64,000 nucleotides of DNA from Imhoffiella fuscus. Its GTDB lineage: Bacteria > Pseudomonadota > Gammaproteobacteria > Chromatiales > Chromatiaceae. Location of the stretch: positions 33,551 to 97,550 of the forward strand of contig NZ_JBHUHX010000003.1 of the NCBI RefSeq assembly GCF_042682685.1, given 5' to 3'. Below are positions 7,885 to 16,371 of this stretch, one piece after another. Within the stretch, counting starts at the first letter, position 1. Each line of letters starts with the position of its first letter. The translations under genes and the position numbers were made by a program. A model generated the notes under the pieces. That model saw only the letters and a program-made list of their open reading frames with translations, ran no database searches and had not been told where the DNA came from.

Positions 7885-9567
7885 ATGACCGAAAGCTTTG
7901 CCGAACTTTTTGAACAGAGTCTGAATACTACCCAGCTGCAGCCGGGAACCATCGTCGTCGGAACCGTGATCGAGATCACCTCCGACAACGTCGTCATCAA
8001 TGCCGGGCTCAAGTCCGAGGGCATCGTTCCTCGTAGTCAGTTCCTGTCGCCCGAAGGTGAGCTGGAGGTTGCCGTCGGCGACGAAGTGGAAGTCGCACTG
8101 GATGCCGTCGAAGACGGCTTCGGCGTCACCCGCCTGTCCCGTGAGAAGGCAAAGCGTTTCGCCGCGTGGGACTTCCTGGAGAAGGCATTCGAGAACGCGG
8201 ATACCGTCAAGGGCATGATCAACGGCAAGGTCAAGGGCGGTTTCACCGTCGACCTGGGTACCGTGCGTGCCTTCCTGCCAGGCTCCCTGGTCGACGTGCG
8301 TCCGGTGCGCGACACCACCTACCTCGAAGGCAAGGAGCAGGAATTCAAGGTCATCAAGCTCGACCGCAAGCGCAACAACGTGGTCGTCTCCCGCCGTGCC
8401 GTGGTGGAAGAGGAATACAGCGCCGAACGCGAGCAGCTTCTCAAGAACCTGGAAGAGGGCATGGAAGTCAAGGGTGTGGTCAAGAACCTCACCGACTACG
8501 GCGCCTTCCTGGATCTGGGCGGTATCGACGGCCTGCTGCACATCACCGACATGGCCTGGCGTCGCGTCAAGCATCCGTCCGAGGTCGTCGAGATCGGCGA
8601 CGAGATCAGCGTCAAGGTGCTCAAGTTCGATCGCGAGCGTCAGCGCGTCTCTCTCGGCCTCAAGCAGATGGGCGAGGATCCGTGGGTCAACATCTCGCGT
8701 CGCTATCCCGAAAGCACCCGTGTTTTCGGTAAGGTCACCAACATTGCCGACTACGGCTGCTTCGTCGAGATCGAAGAGGGCGTCGAAGGTCTGGTGCACG
8801 TCTCCGAGATGGACTGGACCAACAAGAACATCCATCCGAGCAAGGTCGTGGCCCTGGGCGACGAGGTCGAGGTCATGGTGCTGGATATCGACGAGGAGCG
8901 TCGCCGCATCTCGCTCGGCATCAAGCAGTGCGCCATGAATCCTTGGGACGAGTTCGCCGTGACCCACAAGAAGGGCGATCACGTTTCCGGCAAGATCAAG
9001 TCGATCACCGACTTCGGTATCTTCATCGGTCTGGACGGCGGCATCGACGGCCTGGTCCACCTCTCCGATATCTCTTGGGACGAGGCCGGCGAGCAGGCAC
9101 TGCGTCGCTACAAGAAGGGCGATGAGCTCGAGACCGTCGTCCTGTCGGTCGATCCCGAGCGCGAGCGCATCTCGCTCGGCGTCAAGCAGCTCGACAAGGA
9201 TCCCTTCTCCAGCTTCGTGGCGTTGCATGAGAAGGGTAGCGTCGTGACCGGCGTGATCGCCGATGTCGATGCCAAGGGTGCGACCATCACCCTGGCCGAC
9301 GGTGTCGAAGGTTACCTGCGTGCCTCCGAGATCTCGCGCGATCGTATCGAGGACGCACGTTCGGTGCTGAAGATCGGTGAAGAGGTCGAGGCCAAGTTCC
9401 TCGGCGTCGATCGCAAGAACCGCAGCCTGTCGCTGTCGATGAAGGCGAAGGACATGGAAGACGAGCAGACCGCAATGAAGGGCTACTCGCGTGAGGCCTC
9501 CAATGGCACTGCGACCCTGGGTGACATCCTGAAGGAGCAGATGGAAGAGGCTCAGCGGGGCAACTGA
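7885..9567 (+). CDS. rpsA: 30S ribosomal protein S1
   Basis: 560 residues, matching the six-S1-domain gammaproteobacterial form. It binds mRNA and brings it to the 30S subunit. Repeated S1/OB modules are visible, with conserved segments such as YGAFLDLGG-DGLLHITDM, YGCFVEIEEG-EGLVHVSEMDW and FGIFIGLDGG-DGLVHLSDISW, each followed by a variant of RISLGIKQ. The N-terminus MTESFAELFEQSL is characteristic. The 150-base leader from 7733 contains an AT-rich stretch (7815-7830) and is a likely site for promoters and for the autoregulation known for S1. No strong ribosome site is visible, as is usual for rpsA. Confidence 0.97.
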   Translation: MTESFAELFEQSLNTTQLQPGTIVVGTVIEITSDNVVINAGLKSEGIVPRSQFLSPEGELEVAVGDEVEVALDAVEDGFGVTRLSREKAKRFAAWDFLEKAFENADTVKGMINGKVKGGFTVDLGTVRAFLPGSLVDVRPVRDTTYLEGKEQEFKVIKLDRKRNNVVVSRRAVVEEEYSAEREQLLKNLEEGMEVKGVVKNLTDYGAFLDLGGIDGLLHITDMAWRRVKHPSEVVEIGDEISVKVLKFDRERQRVSLGLKQMGEDPWVNISRRYPESTRVFGKVTNIADYGCFVEIEEGVEGLVHVSEMDWTNKNIHPSKVVALGDEVEVMVLDIDEERRRISLGIKQCAMNPWDEFAVTHKKGDHVSGKIKSITDFGIFIGLDGGIDGLVHLSDISWDEAGEQALRRYKKGDELETVVLSVDPERERISLGVKQLDKDPFSSFVALHEKGSVVTGVIADVDAKGATITLADGVEGYLRASEISRDRIEDARSVLKIGEEVEAKFLGVDRKNRSLSLSMKAKDMEDEQTAMKGYSREASNGTATLGDILKEQMEEAQRGN

Positions 9568-9589
9568 TTTCCGCTGTTCCACTGTGAGT

Positions 9590-9620
9590 GTGGGGCCCGT
9601 CATGGGCCCCACTGGCTTTT
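9590..9620 (+). terminator. Hairpin terminator/attenuator between rpsA and ihfB
   Basis: A perfect 9-bp stem, GTGGGGCCC (9590-9598) with GGGCCCCAC (9604-9612), has a 5-base loop and is followed by TGGCTTTT. It fits an intrinsic terminator. Its position 22 bases after rpsA suggests partial read-through into ihfB. Confidence 0.75.
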
Positions 9621-9636
9621 CCCAGGAGTCGAAACC

Positions 9637-10014
9637 ATGACGAAATCGGAGCTGATCGACATTCTGGCCGCCGAGCAGGACCATCTTCCTTATAAAGATG
9701 TCGAAGAGGCCGTCAGAAAGATCCTCGAGCGTATGAGCACCGCGCTCGCGTCCGGTGAGCGAATCGAGATTCGCGGATTCGGAAGCTTTTCGCTGCACTA
9801 CCGCCCGCCGCGCATTGGGCGCAACCCCAAGACAGGCGACTCGGTGTCGCTGGCTGGCAAGCACGTACCCCATTTCAAGCCCGGAAAGGAACTGAGAGAT
9901 CGCGTCAATCAGGCCTTCCAGGCGACCCTCGACGGTCAAGCGTCTTCCTCGGAAGACGGCGAGTCCTCGTCGGATGAGGAGCTGGAACGCGTTCCAGTCG
10001 CGGTATCCCGCTAA
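9637..10014 (+). CDS. ihfB: Integration host factor subunit beta, with acidic C-terminal extension
   Basis: 125 residues. Residues 1-93 match the IHF/HU fold of IHF-beta: MTKSELID, ERIEIRGFGSFSLHYR, PRIGRNPKTGD and HVPHFKPGKELRD. The protein bends DNA with IHF-alpha and would assist sigma-54 promoters such as the one at the acetone locus. The usual length is about 94-100 residues. Here about 30 extra residues form a Ser/Glu/Asp-rich tail (SSSEDGESSSDEELE). A good ribosome site (CAGGAG) lies upstream. The tail is odd but in frame with no sign of a sequencing slip. Confidence 0.95.
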   Translation: MTKSELIDILAAEQDHLPYKDVEEAVRKILERMSTALASGERIEIRGFGSFSLHYRPPRIGRNPKTGDSVSLAGKHVPHFKPGKELRDRVNQAFQATLDGQASSSEDGESSSDEELERVPVAVSR

Positions 10015-10186
10015 TTCGACGCTTCGAGGCATCCCATTCGCGGTGCCTTCTTCGCTTGAGATCGTAACCCTTCGTTCGTCGATCGGACCCATTCAGCCCG
10101 GTCCTTGTGCCTGCGTTCGGCTCGCATGGCGCGAGGTTTCCGGTGCGGTCCGATTCCCGCGCGCCCTAGCTGGTGACCGGCCGGTA

Positions 10187-11515
10187 TTATCCCGTCCTTC
10201 TGGATTGCGGCTCCTCGTCTCGCCAGATCATTCGGTTCGCCGGAAACCGGCAGGAGAAGATGGATCCGACCCCTGGCTCGCTTGAGATGGTCAGGCGTGC
10301 CTCATGGCGGTTCAGGACGTGCTTGACGATGGCCAGCCCCAAACCGGTTCCGCCGGATTCGCGCGAGCGTGCGCGGTCGACACGGTAGAAGCGCTCGGTC
10401 AGCCGAGGCAGGTGCTCGGGCGCGATCCCCGGACCGTCATCCTCGACGGCGAAAATAGGGCCATCCTCGTCGCTGTCCCAACGGACGCGAATGCGCGTTC
10501 CGGCCGGTGTGTGCTTGATCGCGTTGAAGATGAGGTTCGAGAAGGCGCTACGCAGCTCGGGTTCGCTGCCGAGCAGCAGTAGCGCATCATCGACCTCTAT
10601 CTCGAAGCGATGTTGGCTTCCGCTCAGCGCCTGAGCCTCCTGCATGATGAGATGTAGCTCGTCCGGGACGTCGGCCGCCCGCTGCTCGCCCGGCTTCTCG
10701 TCCATTTCCAGTCGGGAGAGCGTTAGCAGATCCTCGATGATGGAGCACATCCGCTCGGTCTGATTGTGCATCAGGGTCAGCGGGCGACGGTGCGTGATAG
10801 GCGTCGTCGGGGTGTCGATCAGGTTCTCGACGAAGCCCGCGATGACCGTCAGCGGGGTGCGCAGCTCGTGTGAGGCGTTGGCCACGAAATCGCGCCGGAT
10901 CATATTCAGGTGGTAGATCTTGGTGATGTCGCGCCCGACCACCAGGCGCTGTTTCTTGCGCTCGCCGAACGGCGTGATTCGAAGCGACAGCATGACGGCT
11001 CGGTTGTGCTCCGGCGCGATGTCGAGCGGGCGCATGTATTCGCTGGCTTCGATGAACTCGTCAAGCTCCGGGTTGTTCAGGATGTCGGTGAAGAGCTGTC
11101 CGTCATCCTCTGGCCAATGGATGTTCATGAGTCGCGCCGCAGCCGGATTGGCCCAGTCGATCCGCAACTGCTTGTTGAGGATGACCAGGGCATCCGGGAC
11201 CGCGTTGGCGGCTTCGCGGAAGCGTCGACTGAACCGGATCTGGCGCTTGCGGCCCTTGCGCGCGCGCTGCTGATAGCGGGCGATGCTGCGATAGACCTCG
11301 CCCCAGAGACCGCGCGGAAAGGGCGGCGCCAGGCGGTGCTGCCGTCGGATCAGGCCTGTGAGCCGGATCAGGTAATAGAGCGAGCGCAGAATGTAGGGGA
11401 GGACGGCGAGCGGCCAGAACCATGCCGCGCTCATGCCGAGCAGCGAGGCCAATGTGAAACTGGCGCACGTCGGCAGAAGCAGCAGATTCAGCTCGAAGAG
11501 CAGGGGGCGCCGCAT
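10187..11515 (-). CDS. phoR: Phosphate regulon sensor histidine kinase
   Basis: 442 residues. Two N-terminal membrane segments (about 8-45) are followed by a basic linker, a PAS domain (about 100-200, DALVILNKQLRIDWAN), HisKA with the phospho-His in NASHELRTPL, and HATPase with NLIFNAIKHT, DDGPGIAP and GGTGLGLAIVKH. This is the PhoR architecture, which autophosphorylates and signals to PhoB under phosphate limitation. I chose the ATG at 11515 because CGGGGAG lies six bases upstream; the frame opens at 11548. It follows phoB by 39 bases on the same strand, so phoBR is an operon. Confidence 0.93.
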   Translation of the reverse strand: MRRPLLFELNLLLLPTCASFTLASLLGMSAAWFWPLAVLPYILRSLYYLIRLTGLIRRQHRLAPPFPRGLWGEVYRSIARYQQRARKGRKRQIRFSRRFREAANAVPDALVILNKQLRIDWANPAAARLMNIHWPEDDGQLFTDILNNPELDEFIEASEYMRPLDIAPEHNRAVMLSLRITPFGERKKQRLVVGRDITKIYHLNMIRRDFVANASHELRTPLTVIAGFVENLIDTPTTPITHRRPLTLMHNQTERMCSIIEDLLTLSRLEMDEKPGEQRAADVPDELHLIMQEAQALSGSQHRFEIEVDDALLLLGSEPELRSAFSNLIFNAIKHTPAGTRIRVRWDSDEDGPIFAVEDDGPGIAPEHLPRLTERFYRVDRARSRESGGTGLGLAIVKHVLNRHEARLTISSEPGVGSIFSCRFPANRMIWRDEEPQSRRTG

Positions 11516-11554
11516 AGACTCCCCGCGTAAGGCGACCTTGTTTCCCAAGTTGGA

Positions 11555-12241
11555 TCAGACTTTGTCTGAGAACCGATAACCGACGCCGCGTACCGTCTGC
11601 AGGAGGCCGTCGTGACCGGTCGATTCCAATGCCTTGCGTAGCCGGCGCACGTGAACGTCGACCGTGCGCTCCTCGACGTAGACCTGATCGCCCCAGACCT
11701 GATCCAGCAACTGCGAGCGGCTGAAGGCCCGGTCGGCGTGTGTCATGAAGAAATGCAGCAGACGGTACTCGGTCGGGGCGACCTCGATGGCGCGACCCTC
11801 GGCGCTGACACGGTGGCTGATGTTGTCGATGCGCAGACCGCCGATGTCGATCTCGTCCGCCGGCTCATCCGGCTTGGTGCGGCGTAGCACCGCCTTGACG
11901 CGGGCGACCATCTCGCGGGGCGAGAAGGGCTTGGCGATATAGTCGTCGGCGCCCGTGTCCAGTCCCTTGACCCGATCCTCTTCCTCCCCGCGTGCGCTGA
12001 TCATGATGATCGGCACGGTGCGGGTCTTGGGGTTCTGCTTGAGCTGCTGCGCCAGCTCCAGTCCCGAGCGGCCCGGTAGCATCCAGTCGAGCAGGATCAG
12101 ATCCGCGCTGTCGCTGGAGAGCAGTCGGCGCGCATCGTCGGCATGGCCGGCCTCCATGACGCGGTATTCCGCGCTTTCGAGCGCGAAGCGCATGACTTCG
12201 CGGATATCGGGTTCATCATCGACGACAAGAATGGTTGCCAT
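11555..12241 (-). CDS. phoB: Phosphate regulon response regulator
   Basis: 228 residues. The receiver domain (1-120) has the acidic pair in VVDDEPD, the phospho-Asp in LILLDWMLPG, and the Lys in IAKPFSPREM. The winged-helix OmpR/PhoB DNA-binding domain (about 130-228) contains EYRLLHFFMTH, SQLLDQVWG and RTVDVHVRRLRKAL. ARGEEEDRVKGL is diagnostic of PhoB rather than other OmpR relatives. The ATG at 12241 has AGGA nine bases upstream; a GTG at 12247 would place the ribosome site too close. A Pho box upstream indicates autoregulation. Confidence 0.95.
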   Translation of the reverse strand: MATILVVDDEPDIREVMRFALESAEYRVMEAGHADDARRLLSSDSADLILLDWMLPGRSGLELAQQLKQNPKTRTVPIIMISARGEEEDRVKGLDTGADDYIAKPFSPREMVARVKAVLRRTKPDEPADEIDIGGLRIDNISHRVSAEGRAIEVAPTEYRLLHFFMTHADRAFSRSQLLDQVWGDQVYVEERTVDVHVRRLRKALESTGHDGLLQTVRGVGYRFSDKV

Positions 12242-12349
12242 GGCCACGGGTCCTGGGGTGCGAAACGCCTGTTGAGTGCGCCTTTCAGTGGAGTCTGGAG
12301 CCGCGTCCGGATCGGATTGCCCGACACCGGACGAGGGGTATTGGAACCC

Positions 12350-12383
12350 ATTTTATGGACAACTGATGACGGTCCGATGACTG
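12350..12383 (-). promoter_or_regulatory. Pho box and -10 element of phoBR
   Basis: Read on the minus strand, CAGTCAT-CGGA-CCGTCAT (12383 to 12366) matches the PhoB box (two CTGTCAT-type 7-mers on an 11-bp period) in 12 of 14 repeat positions. Ten bases further on is TAAAAT (12355-12350), the spacing seen in PhoB-activated promoters where the box replaces the -35. It lies about 110-125 bases before phoB and between the putP stop and phoB. Autoactivation of phoBR by PhoB-P is the expected regulation. Confidence 0.75.
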
Positions 12384-12408
12384 TGATCTCGGACCCTTCA
12401 CGTCGACC

Positions 12409-13920
12409 TCAGCTTGGGGACGGATCGGCGTCCGGATCGCTGTCTCTAACCCGCTCGAACTCCTTCGCCAGTCGGTCGGTTCTGTCCGTGCGGTCGAGCC
12501 GGCTGACGATGACGATGGCGATCGTCGAGAAGAGCATTCCAGGAACCAGCTCGAAGAGATCGAAGATCCCGCCGTCCATCTGCTTCCAGATCACGACCGT
12601 CAGTCCTCCGGTCAGGATGCCGGTCAGGGCTCCAAGATTGGTCATACGCGACCAGTAGAGCGACAACACCAGAGCGGGGCCAAAGGCGGCACCGAATCCG
12701 GCCCAGGCATAGGAGACCAGATCCAGCACCAGCGTGTCTGGGTCCAGAGCGATCAGGAAGGCGCCCAGCGCCACGAAGGCGACCGCGATGCGTCCGACCA
12801 TGACCAGCTCGGATTGACTGGCCGAGCGTCTGAAGAGCGTGCGATAGACGTCCTCGGTGAAGGCCGAGGAGCAGACCAGGAGCTGCGAGTCGGCCGTGCT
12901 CATGATGGCGGCCAGGATGGCGGCGAGCAGGATGCCGGCCACCAGCGGGTGGTAGAGCAGGTTGGTCAGCACGATGAACACGGTTTCGCGCGCGTCGTCG
13001 GCCAGCGGCGGATCGATCAACAGGGTCCCGATCATCCCGGTGAGGACCGCTCCGGTCAGGGTGATCGCCACCCAGGTGACCGCGATGCGTCGTGCCGTGC
13101 CGACCTGGCGGTGCGACGCGATCGCCTGAAAGCGAGCCAGGATATGCGGCTGTCCGAAATACCCGAGCCCCCAGCCCGCGAGCGACAGGATCCCGATGAG
13201 TCCGAGCGGGCTGCCGTCGTCATGGGTCATGGGATCGAGCAGGTTGGGGTTGATCTCCACGATGCGGTTCAGAGCGGGCTCGATGCCTCCGATCAGCTCC
13301 AGCCCCATCACGGGGACCAGGACCAGCGCCAGGGCCATCAGCAGGCCCTGGAGTACATCGGACCAGGACACGGCGAGGAAGCCGCCGAAGGCGGTGTAGA
13401 TCAGGATGGAGAGCACCGCCAGGCTGACCGAGAGGACATAGTCGACGCCGAAGACGGATTCGAACAGCTTGCCTCCGGCCACCAGGCCCGAGGCGGTGTA
13501 GATGAGAAAGAAGGCGAGGATGAAGAACGCGGCCAGTCCGCGTAGCACTCCGGAGCGATCGTCGAAGCGCTTGCCGAAATACTCGGGTAGCGTCAGTGCG
13601 TCATCATAGGCGGCGCTGAAGATCCGTAGCCGTCGCGCCACGATGCGCCAGTTGAGCCAGGTTCCGAGCAGTAGTCCGCCGGCGAGCCACAGAGACTCCA
13701 ATCCGGCGGCATAGGCCAGCCCAGGCAGTCCGAGTAGAAGCCATCCGCTCATATCGGAGGCGCTGGCGCTCAGGGCGGCGACACCGCTTCGGAGCTTGCG
13801 TCCGCCGAGGATGAAGTCCGATAGATCGCGCGTGCGCTGGTAGGCGTACCAGCCGATTAGCAGCACGATGGCGAAATAGACCCCAAAGGTCAGGGCGATG
13901 ATGGCGGGATGTTGGGTCAC
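12409..13920 (-). CDS. putP: Sodium/proline symporter
   Basis: 503 residues, matching the E. coli protein length. It is a polytopic inner-membrane protein of the SSS family with about 13 membrane segments. The N-terminus shows the Na+ and proline site region, SDFILGGRKL and ALSASASDMSGWLLLGLPG. FGGFLAVSWSD and STADSQLLVCSSAFTEDVYR are also typical. It imports proline with Na+. It stands alone, without putA, and runs in the same direction as phoB. The divergent region 13921-14133 separates it from the Nudix gene. Confidence 0.93.
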   Translation of the reverse strand: MTQHPAIIALTFGVYFAIVLLIGWYAYQRTRDLSDFILGGRKLRSGVAALSASASDMSGWLLLGLPGLAYAAGLESLWLAGGLLLGTWLNWRIVARRLRIFSAAYDDALTLPEYFGKRFDDRSGVLRGLAAFFILAFFLIYTASGLVAGGKLFESVFGVDYVLSVSLAVLSILIYTAFGGFLAVSWSDVLQGLLMALALVLVPVMGLELIGGIEPALNRIVEINPNLLDPMTHDDGSPLGLIGILSLAGWGLGYFGQPHILARFQAIASHRQVGTARRIAVTWVAITLTGAVLTGMIGTLLIDPPLADDARETVFIVLTNLLYHPLVAGILLAAILAAIMSTADSQLLVCSSAFTEDVYRTLFRRSASQSELVMVGRIAVAFVALGAFLIALDPDTLVLDLVSYAWAGFGAAFGPALVLSLYWSRMTNLGALTGILTGGLTVVIWKQMDGGIFDLFELVPGMLFSTIAIVIVSRLDRTDRTDRLAKEFERVRDSDPDADPSPS

Positions 13921-14133
13921 TCGTCACTCCTTACGGGAAGTCGATTCGGGTTGTCGAATCGCGCAGAGGCGGCTAGTTTAGAGCGTCTCGAAAGCGGCTT
14001 CCAACCGAGGCCACCGCGAGGTCGCATCTTCGTCGTCCCTCGCCGGTCGCTGCTCGGCTCGACCCGACTCTACCGGCCCCTTGGTTCCGGTGGGCATCAG
14101 ACAGCGGGTCAAACGTCATGAGAGGTAATTGCG

Positions 14134-14700
14134 ATGAGTGAAGGGCAGATCCTGAAGGGCGACTCCATCTATCAGGGGCGGGTCATCGACCTGTCACTGG
14201 AGACGGTCGAGTTGCCGAATGGCGGACATGTCGAACTCGAGATCGTGCGACACCCCGGCGGCGCAGCGGCCGTCGCCCTCGACGATCAGGACCGCGTTTG
14301 TCTACTGCGACAGTTCCGCCATGCCGGCGGCGGTTGGTTGTGGGAACTTCCGGCCGGTCGCATCGATCCGGGTGAGACCCCGTTCGAGACCGCCCGGCGC
14401 GAACTGGCCGAGGAGGCCGGTCTGGATGCGGCGGATTGGACGGATCTCGGCTTCATGCACAGCTCGCCCGGCATCTTCACCGAGGTGATCCATCTGTGGC
14501 TGGCGCGCGGTCTCGACAGTCGGCCGCTGGCGCACGAGGACGGCGAGGTCATCGAGGTCCACTGGCTGCCGCTGTCCCAGGCGCTCGATTGGTGCAACGA
14601 CGGCACCATCACCGACAGCAAGACCCTGATCGGGCTCTATCGTGCCGGCGCCTACATCAAGAACGCCTTCGAGATGCTGTCCGAGGATCCGGGATGCTGA
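14134..14700 (+). CDS. Nudix hydrolase, ADP-ribose pyrophosphatase-like
   Basis: 188 residues. A complete Nudix box spans about residues 74-96 (GRIDPGETPFETARREL, then AEEAGL), with the catalytic REL-x-EE core. The upstream PGGAAAVALDDQDRVCLLRQFRH and downstream FMHSSPGIFTEVIHLWLA match the ADP-sugar/ADP-ribose pyrophosphatase group. Cleavage of ADP-ribose or a similar nucleotide diphosphate is the family-level prediction. The ribosome site is GAGAGGT. The glutamine amidotransferase gene follows after 39 bases and may share the transcript. Confidence 0.85.
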   Translation: MSEGQILKGDSIYQGRVIDLSLETVELPNGGHVELEIVRHPGGAAAVALDDQDRVCLLRQFRHAGGGWLWELPAGRIDPGETPFETARRELAEEAGLDAADWTDLGFMHSSPGIFTEVIHLWLARGLDSRPLAHEDGEVIEVHWLPLSQALDWCNDGTITDSKTLIGLYRAGAYIKNAFEMLSEDPGC

Positions 14701-14739
14701 CGCGAGACCTTGAGCCACTCTCCGATGCAGGATCGCTCC

Positions 14740-15429
14740 ATGCGTAACCACTGCCTGATGCATGTCCCCTTCGAAGGTCCTGCCGCGATCGCCGACTGGT
14801 CCGCTCGGCGCGGCCATGAGCTGACCCGAACCCAGGTCTATGCCGGCGAGGCGCTGCCTGGGCAGGATGCCTTCGATCGACTCTTCATCATGGGCGGTCC
14901 GATGGGAATCTACGACGAGGGGGAACATCCCTGGCTCATCCCGGAGAAGGCCTTCATCGCCGAGACCATCGCTGCTGGAAAAACCGTGATCGGCGTCTGT
15001 CTCGGGGCGCAACTGATCGCCGATGCGCTCGGGGCGCGGGTCCATCGCAATCCGCACATCGAGATCGGCTGGTTCCCCATCGATCTAAGCGAGGCGGGGC
15101 ATGACTCTGAGGTTACCGGCTTCTTGCCGCCGAGCTTCGAGGTTTTCCATTGGCATGGCGACACCTTCGATCTACCGCCGGGCGCGGTCCATCTCGCCTC
15201 CAGCGAGGCCTGTCGGAACCAGGCCTATCTCTACGAGGGGCGGGTGCTGGGACTCCAGTTCCATATCGAATCGACCCCGCAGAGCGTGACCGATATCACC
15301 ACCCACTGCGCCGACGAACTGGTACCGGGCGGTTACATCCAGAGCGCCGAGCGCATCTTGGCCGCAACGGCCGAGGACTACGCGCGCATCAACGCTGTGC
15401 TATTTGGAATCCTCGATCGGCTGCCGTAG
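14740..15429 (+). CDS. Class I glutamine amidotransferase (GuaA N-terminal-like)
   Basis: 229 residues from the ATG at 14740, which has AGGA nine bases upstream; TTG at 14710 and ATG at 14725 are possible alternatives. It has the GATase class I triad: nucleophile Cys in VIGVCLGAQL, His in GLQFHIES and the following Glu. FIMGGPMGIYDE and FHWHGDTFDLP are typical of the stand-alone GMP-synthase-like group. No synthetase domain is attached. Such proteins hydrolyse glutamine or gamma-glutamyl compounds; the acceptor here is unknown. Confidence 0.8.
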   Translation: MRNHCLMHVPFEGPAAIADWSARRGHELTRTQVYAGEALPGQDAFDRLFIMGGPMGIYDEGEHPWLIPEKAFIAETIAAGKTVIGVCLGAQLIADALGARVHRNPHIEIGWFPIDLSEAGHDSEVTGFLPPSFEVFHWHGDTFDLPPGAVHLASSEACRNQAYLYEGRVLGLQFHIESTPQSVTDITTHCADELVPGGYIQSAERILAATAEDYARINAVLFGILDRLP

Positions 15430-15452
15430 GTGCGAATGAATTCGCACCTACG
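15425..15452. repeat. REP-like perfect palindrome between convergent genes
   Basis: Arms CGTAGGTGCGAAT (15425-15437) and ATTCGCACCTACG (15440-15452) pair perfectly over 13 bp around a 2-base centre. The left arm begins inside the last codons of the amidotransferase gene and the right arm ends three bases before the atpD stop. Its form (GTAGGTGCGAATT) resembles dispersed extragenic palindromes seen in gammaproteobacteria. It may also terminate both converging transcripts. Confidence 0.7.
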
Positions 15453-15454
15453 CC

Positions 15455-16078
15455 TTATGCCTCCGCCCTCTGCCGTAGCAGCTTGACCTGGAAGAGCGTG
15501 TTGCGCTCTTCCTCTTCGAGCGATGACTGGATGAAATGGATGGTGCGCTGGTAGCGGGGGATGATGTTGTATTTGAGCGCATTGACCCGTTTTTGGGTCT
15601 TGCGCTGTTCCTCCAGCAGGCGATGCAGGGCGATCTCGACCTCGGCGAGACGGGCCAGGAAGACTGCCGTGTCGGCGAGGTTGTCGCGTGTGCTGTCGAA
15701 GCTGGCGTCGCTCCCCAGCAGACCAACCGGGGTCAGAGGAATGCGCTCGCTGGTCACCGCCGGATACTCCACGCCCAGTGCCCGGCGCGGCAGGATATCG
15801 ACCTTGAGTGCCGGTTGCGCCCCGAGCGCCGCTTGCTGGATGCCTCGGCTGCCCATGCGTAGATGGGTGATGCTCAGACAGCGATAGGCTTGGGCGAGCG
15901 TGTCCTCCGCCGCCGCGCGCAGCTTGCGGTATTCGCCAATGCGCTCGTAGACCAGCCGCGTCAGCAGTTCACGCTTGCGTTCGAGCAGATCGTGCCCGTC
16001 CTCCAGGAACTTGATCTGCTTCTTGAGCCGAAGCAGCGTGTTCTTGGTCGGTGGAACCTTGATCAACTGTTGCGCCAT
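15455..16078 (-). CDS. atpD: V-type ATP synthase subunit D
   Basis: 207 residues, normal for the V/A-type rotor shaft subunit. The N-terminal coiled coil begins VPPTKNTLLRLKKQIKFLEDG, split here as VPPTKNTLLRLKKQI and FLEDGHDLLERKRELL. The C-terminal helix has RVNALKYNIIPRYQRTIHFI, another family signature (KRVNALE-x-IPR). It transmits rotation between the A3B3 head and the membrane rotor. The ATG at 16078 has GGGAGGA four bases upstream; the longer frame to 16192 lies inside the ykgJ-like gene. Its start overlaps that gene by 16 bases, so atpB, ykgJ and atpD are translationally coupled. Confidence 0.9.
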   Translation of the reverse strand: MAQQLIKVPPTKNTLLRLKKQIKFLEDGHDLLERKRELLTRLVYERIGEYRKLRAAAEDTLAQAYRCLSITHLRMGSRGIQQAALGAQPALKVDILPRRALGVEYPAVTSERIPLTPVGLLGSDASFDSTRDNLADTAVFLARLAEVEIALHRLLEEQRKTQKRVNALKYNIIPRYQRTIHFIQSSLEEEERNTLFQVKLLRQRAEA

Positions 16079-16371
16079 GCGTCCTCCCGCTCGGCGAGGC
16101 AATCGGGGCCGCTCATCTCGTATTCGCGGCACAGCAGGGGCCGTTGTTCGTAGATGCGGCACAGGAGCGTGTCGCGATCGAGCGCGGCGCACCAGCCGTC
16201 GTCCAGACGTCTCATCGTGACAGCTCCCCAGGCGTCATGTGTGGTATAGCGGTGCGGAACGCCGGTGTCGGTCAGGCATATGACCTCCAGACGACAGCAG
16301 GCCGCCGCGCAGGAGTCGCAGGTAACCGCTGGGGGCGGTGTGTCGGGCGGGTCGTCGTCAGTCGCGTTCAT
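16063..16371 (-). CDS. YkgJ-family cysteine cluster protein
   Basis: 102 residues. Cys pattern CDSCAAACCRLEV near the N-terminus (about 18-30), DDGWCAAL in the middle, LCRIYEQRPLLCREYE near residues 69-84 and a late Cys (about 90) match the YkgJ/UPF0153 family, thought to bind iron or zinc. Function is unknown. It overlaps atpB by 14 bases and atpD by 16 bases, an arrangement that ties it closely to the V-type ATPase genes; a role in subunit assembly is an inference. Confidence 0.8.
   Translation of the reverse strand: MNATDDDPPDTPPPAVTCDSCAAACCRLEVICLTDTGVPHRYTTHDAWGAVTMRRLDDGWCAALDRDTLLCRIYEQRPLLCREYEMSGPDCLAEREDAWRNS

Noticed and set aside
7867..10092. 741-codon open frame antisense to rpsA and ihfB
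   Set aside because: It is a shadow of the high-GC, strongly biased rpsA codons; the sense strand encodes clear S1 repeats and IHF-beta, and the antisense product is low-complexity with no known domain.
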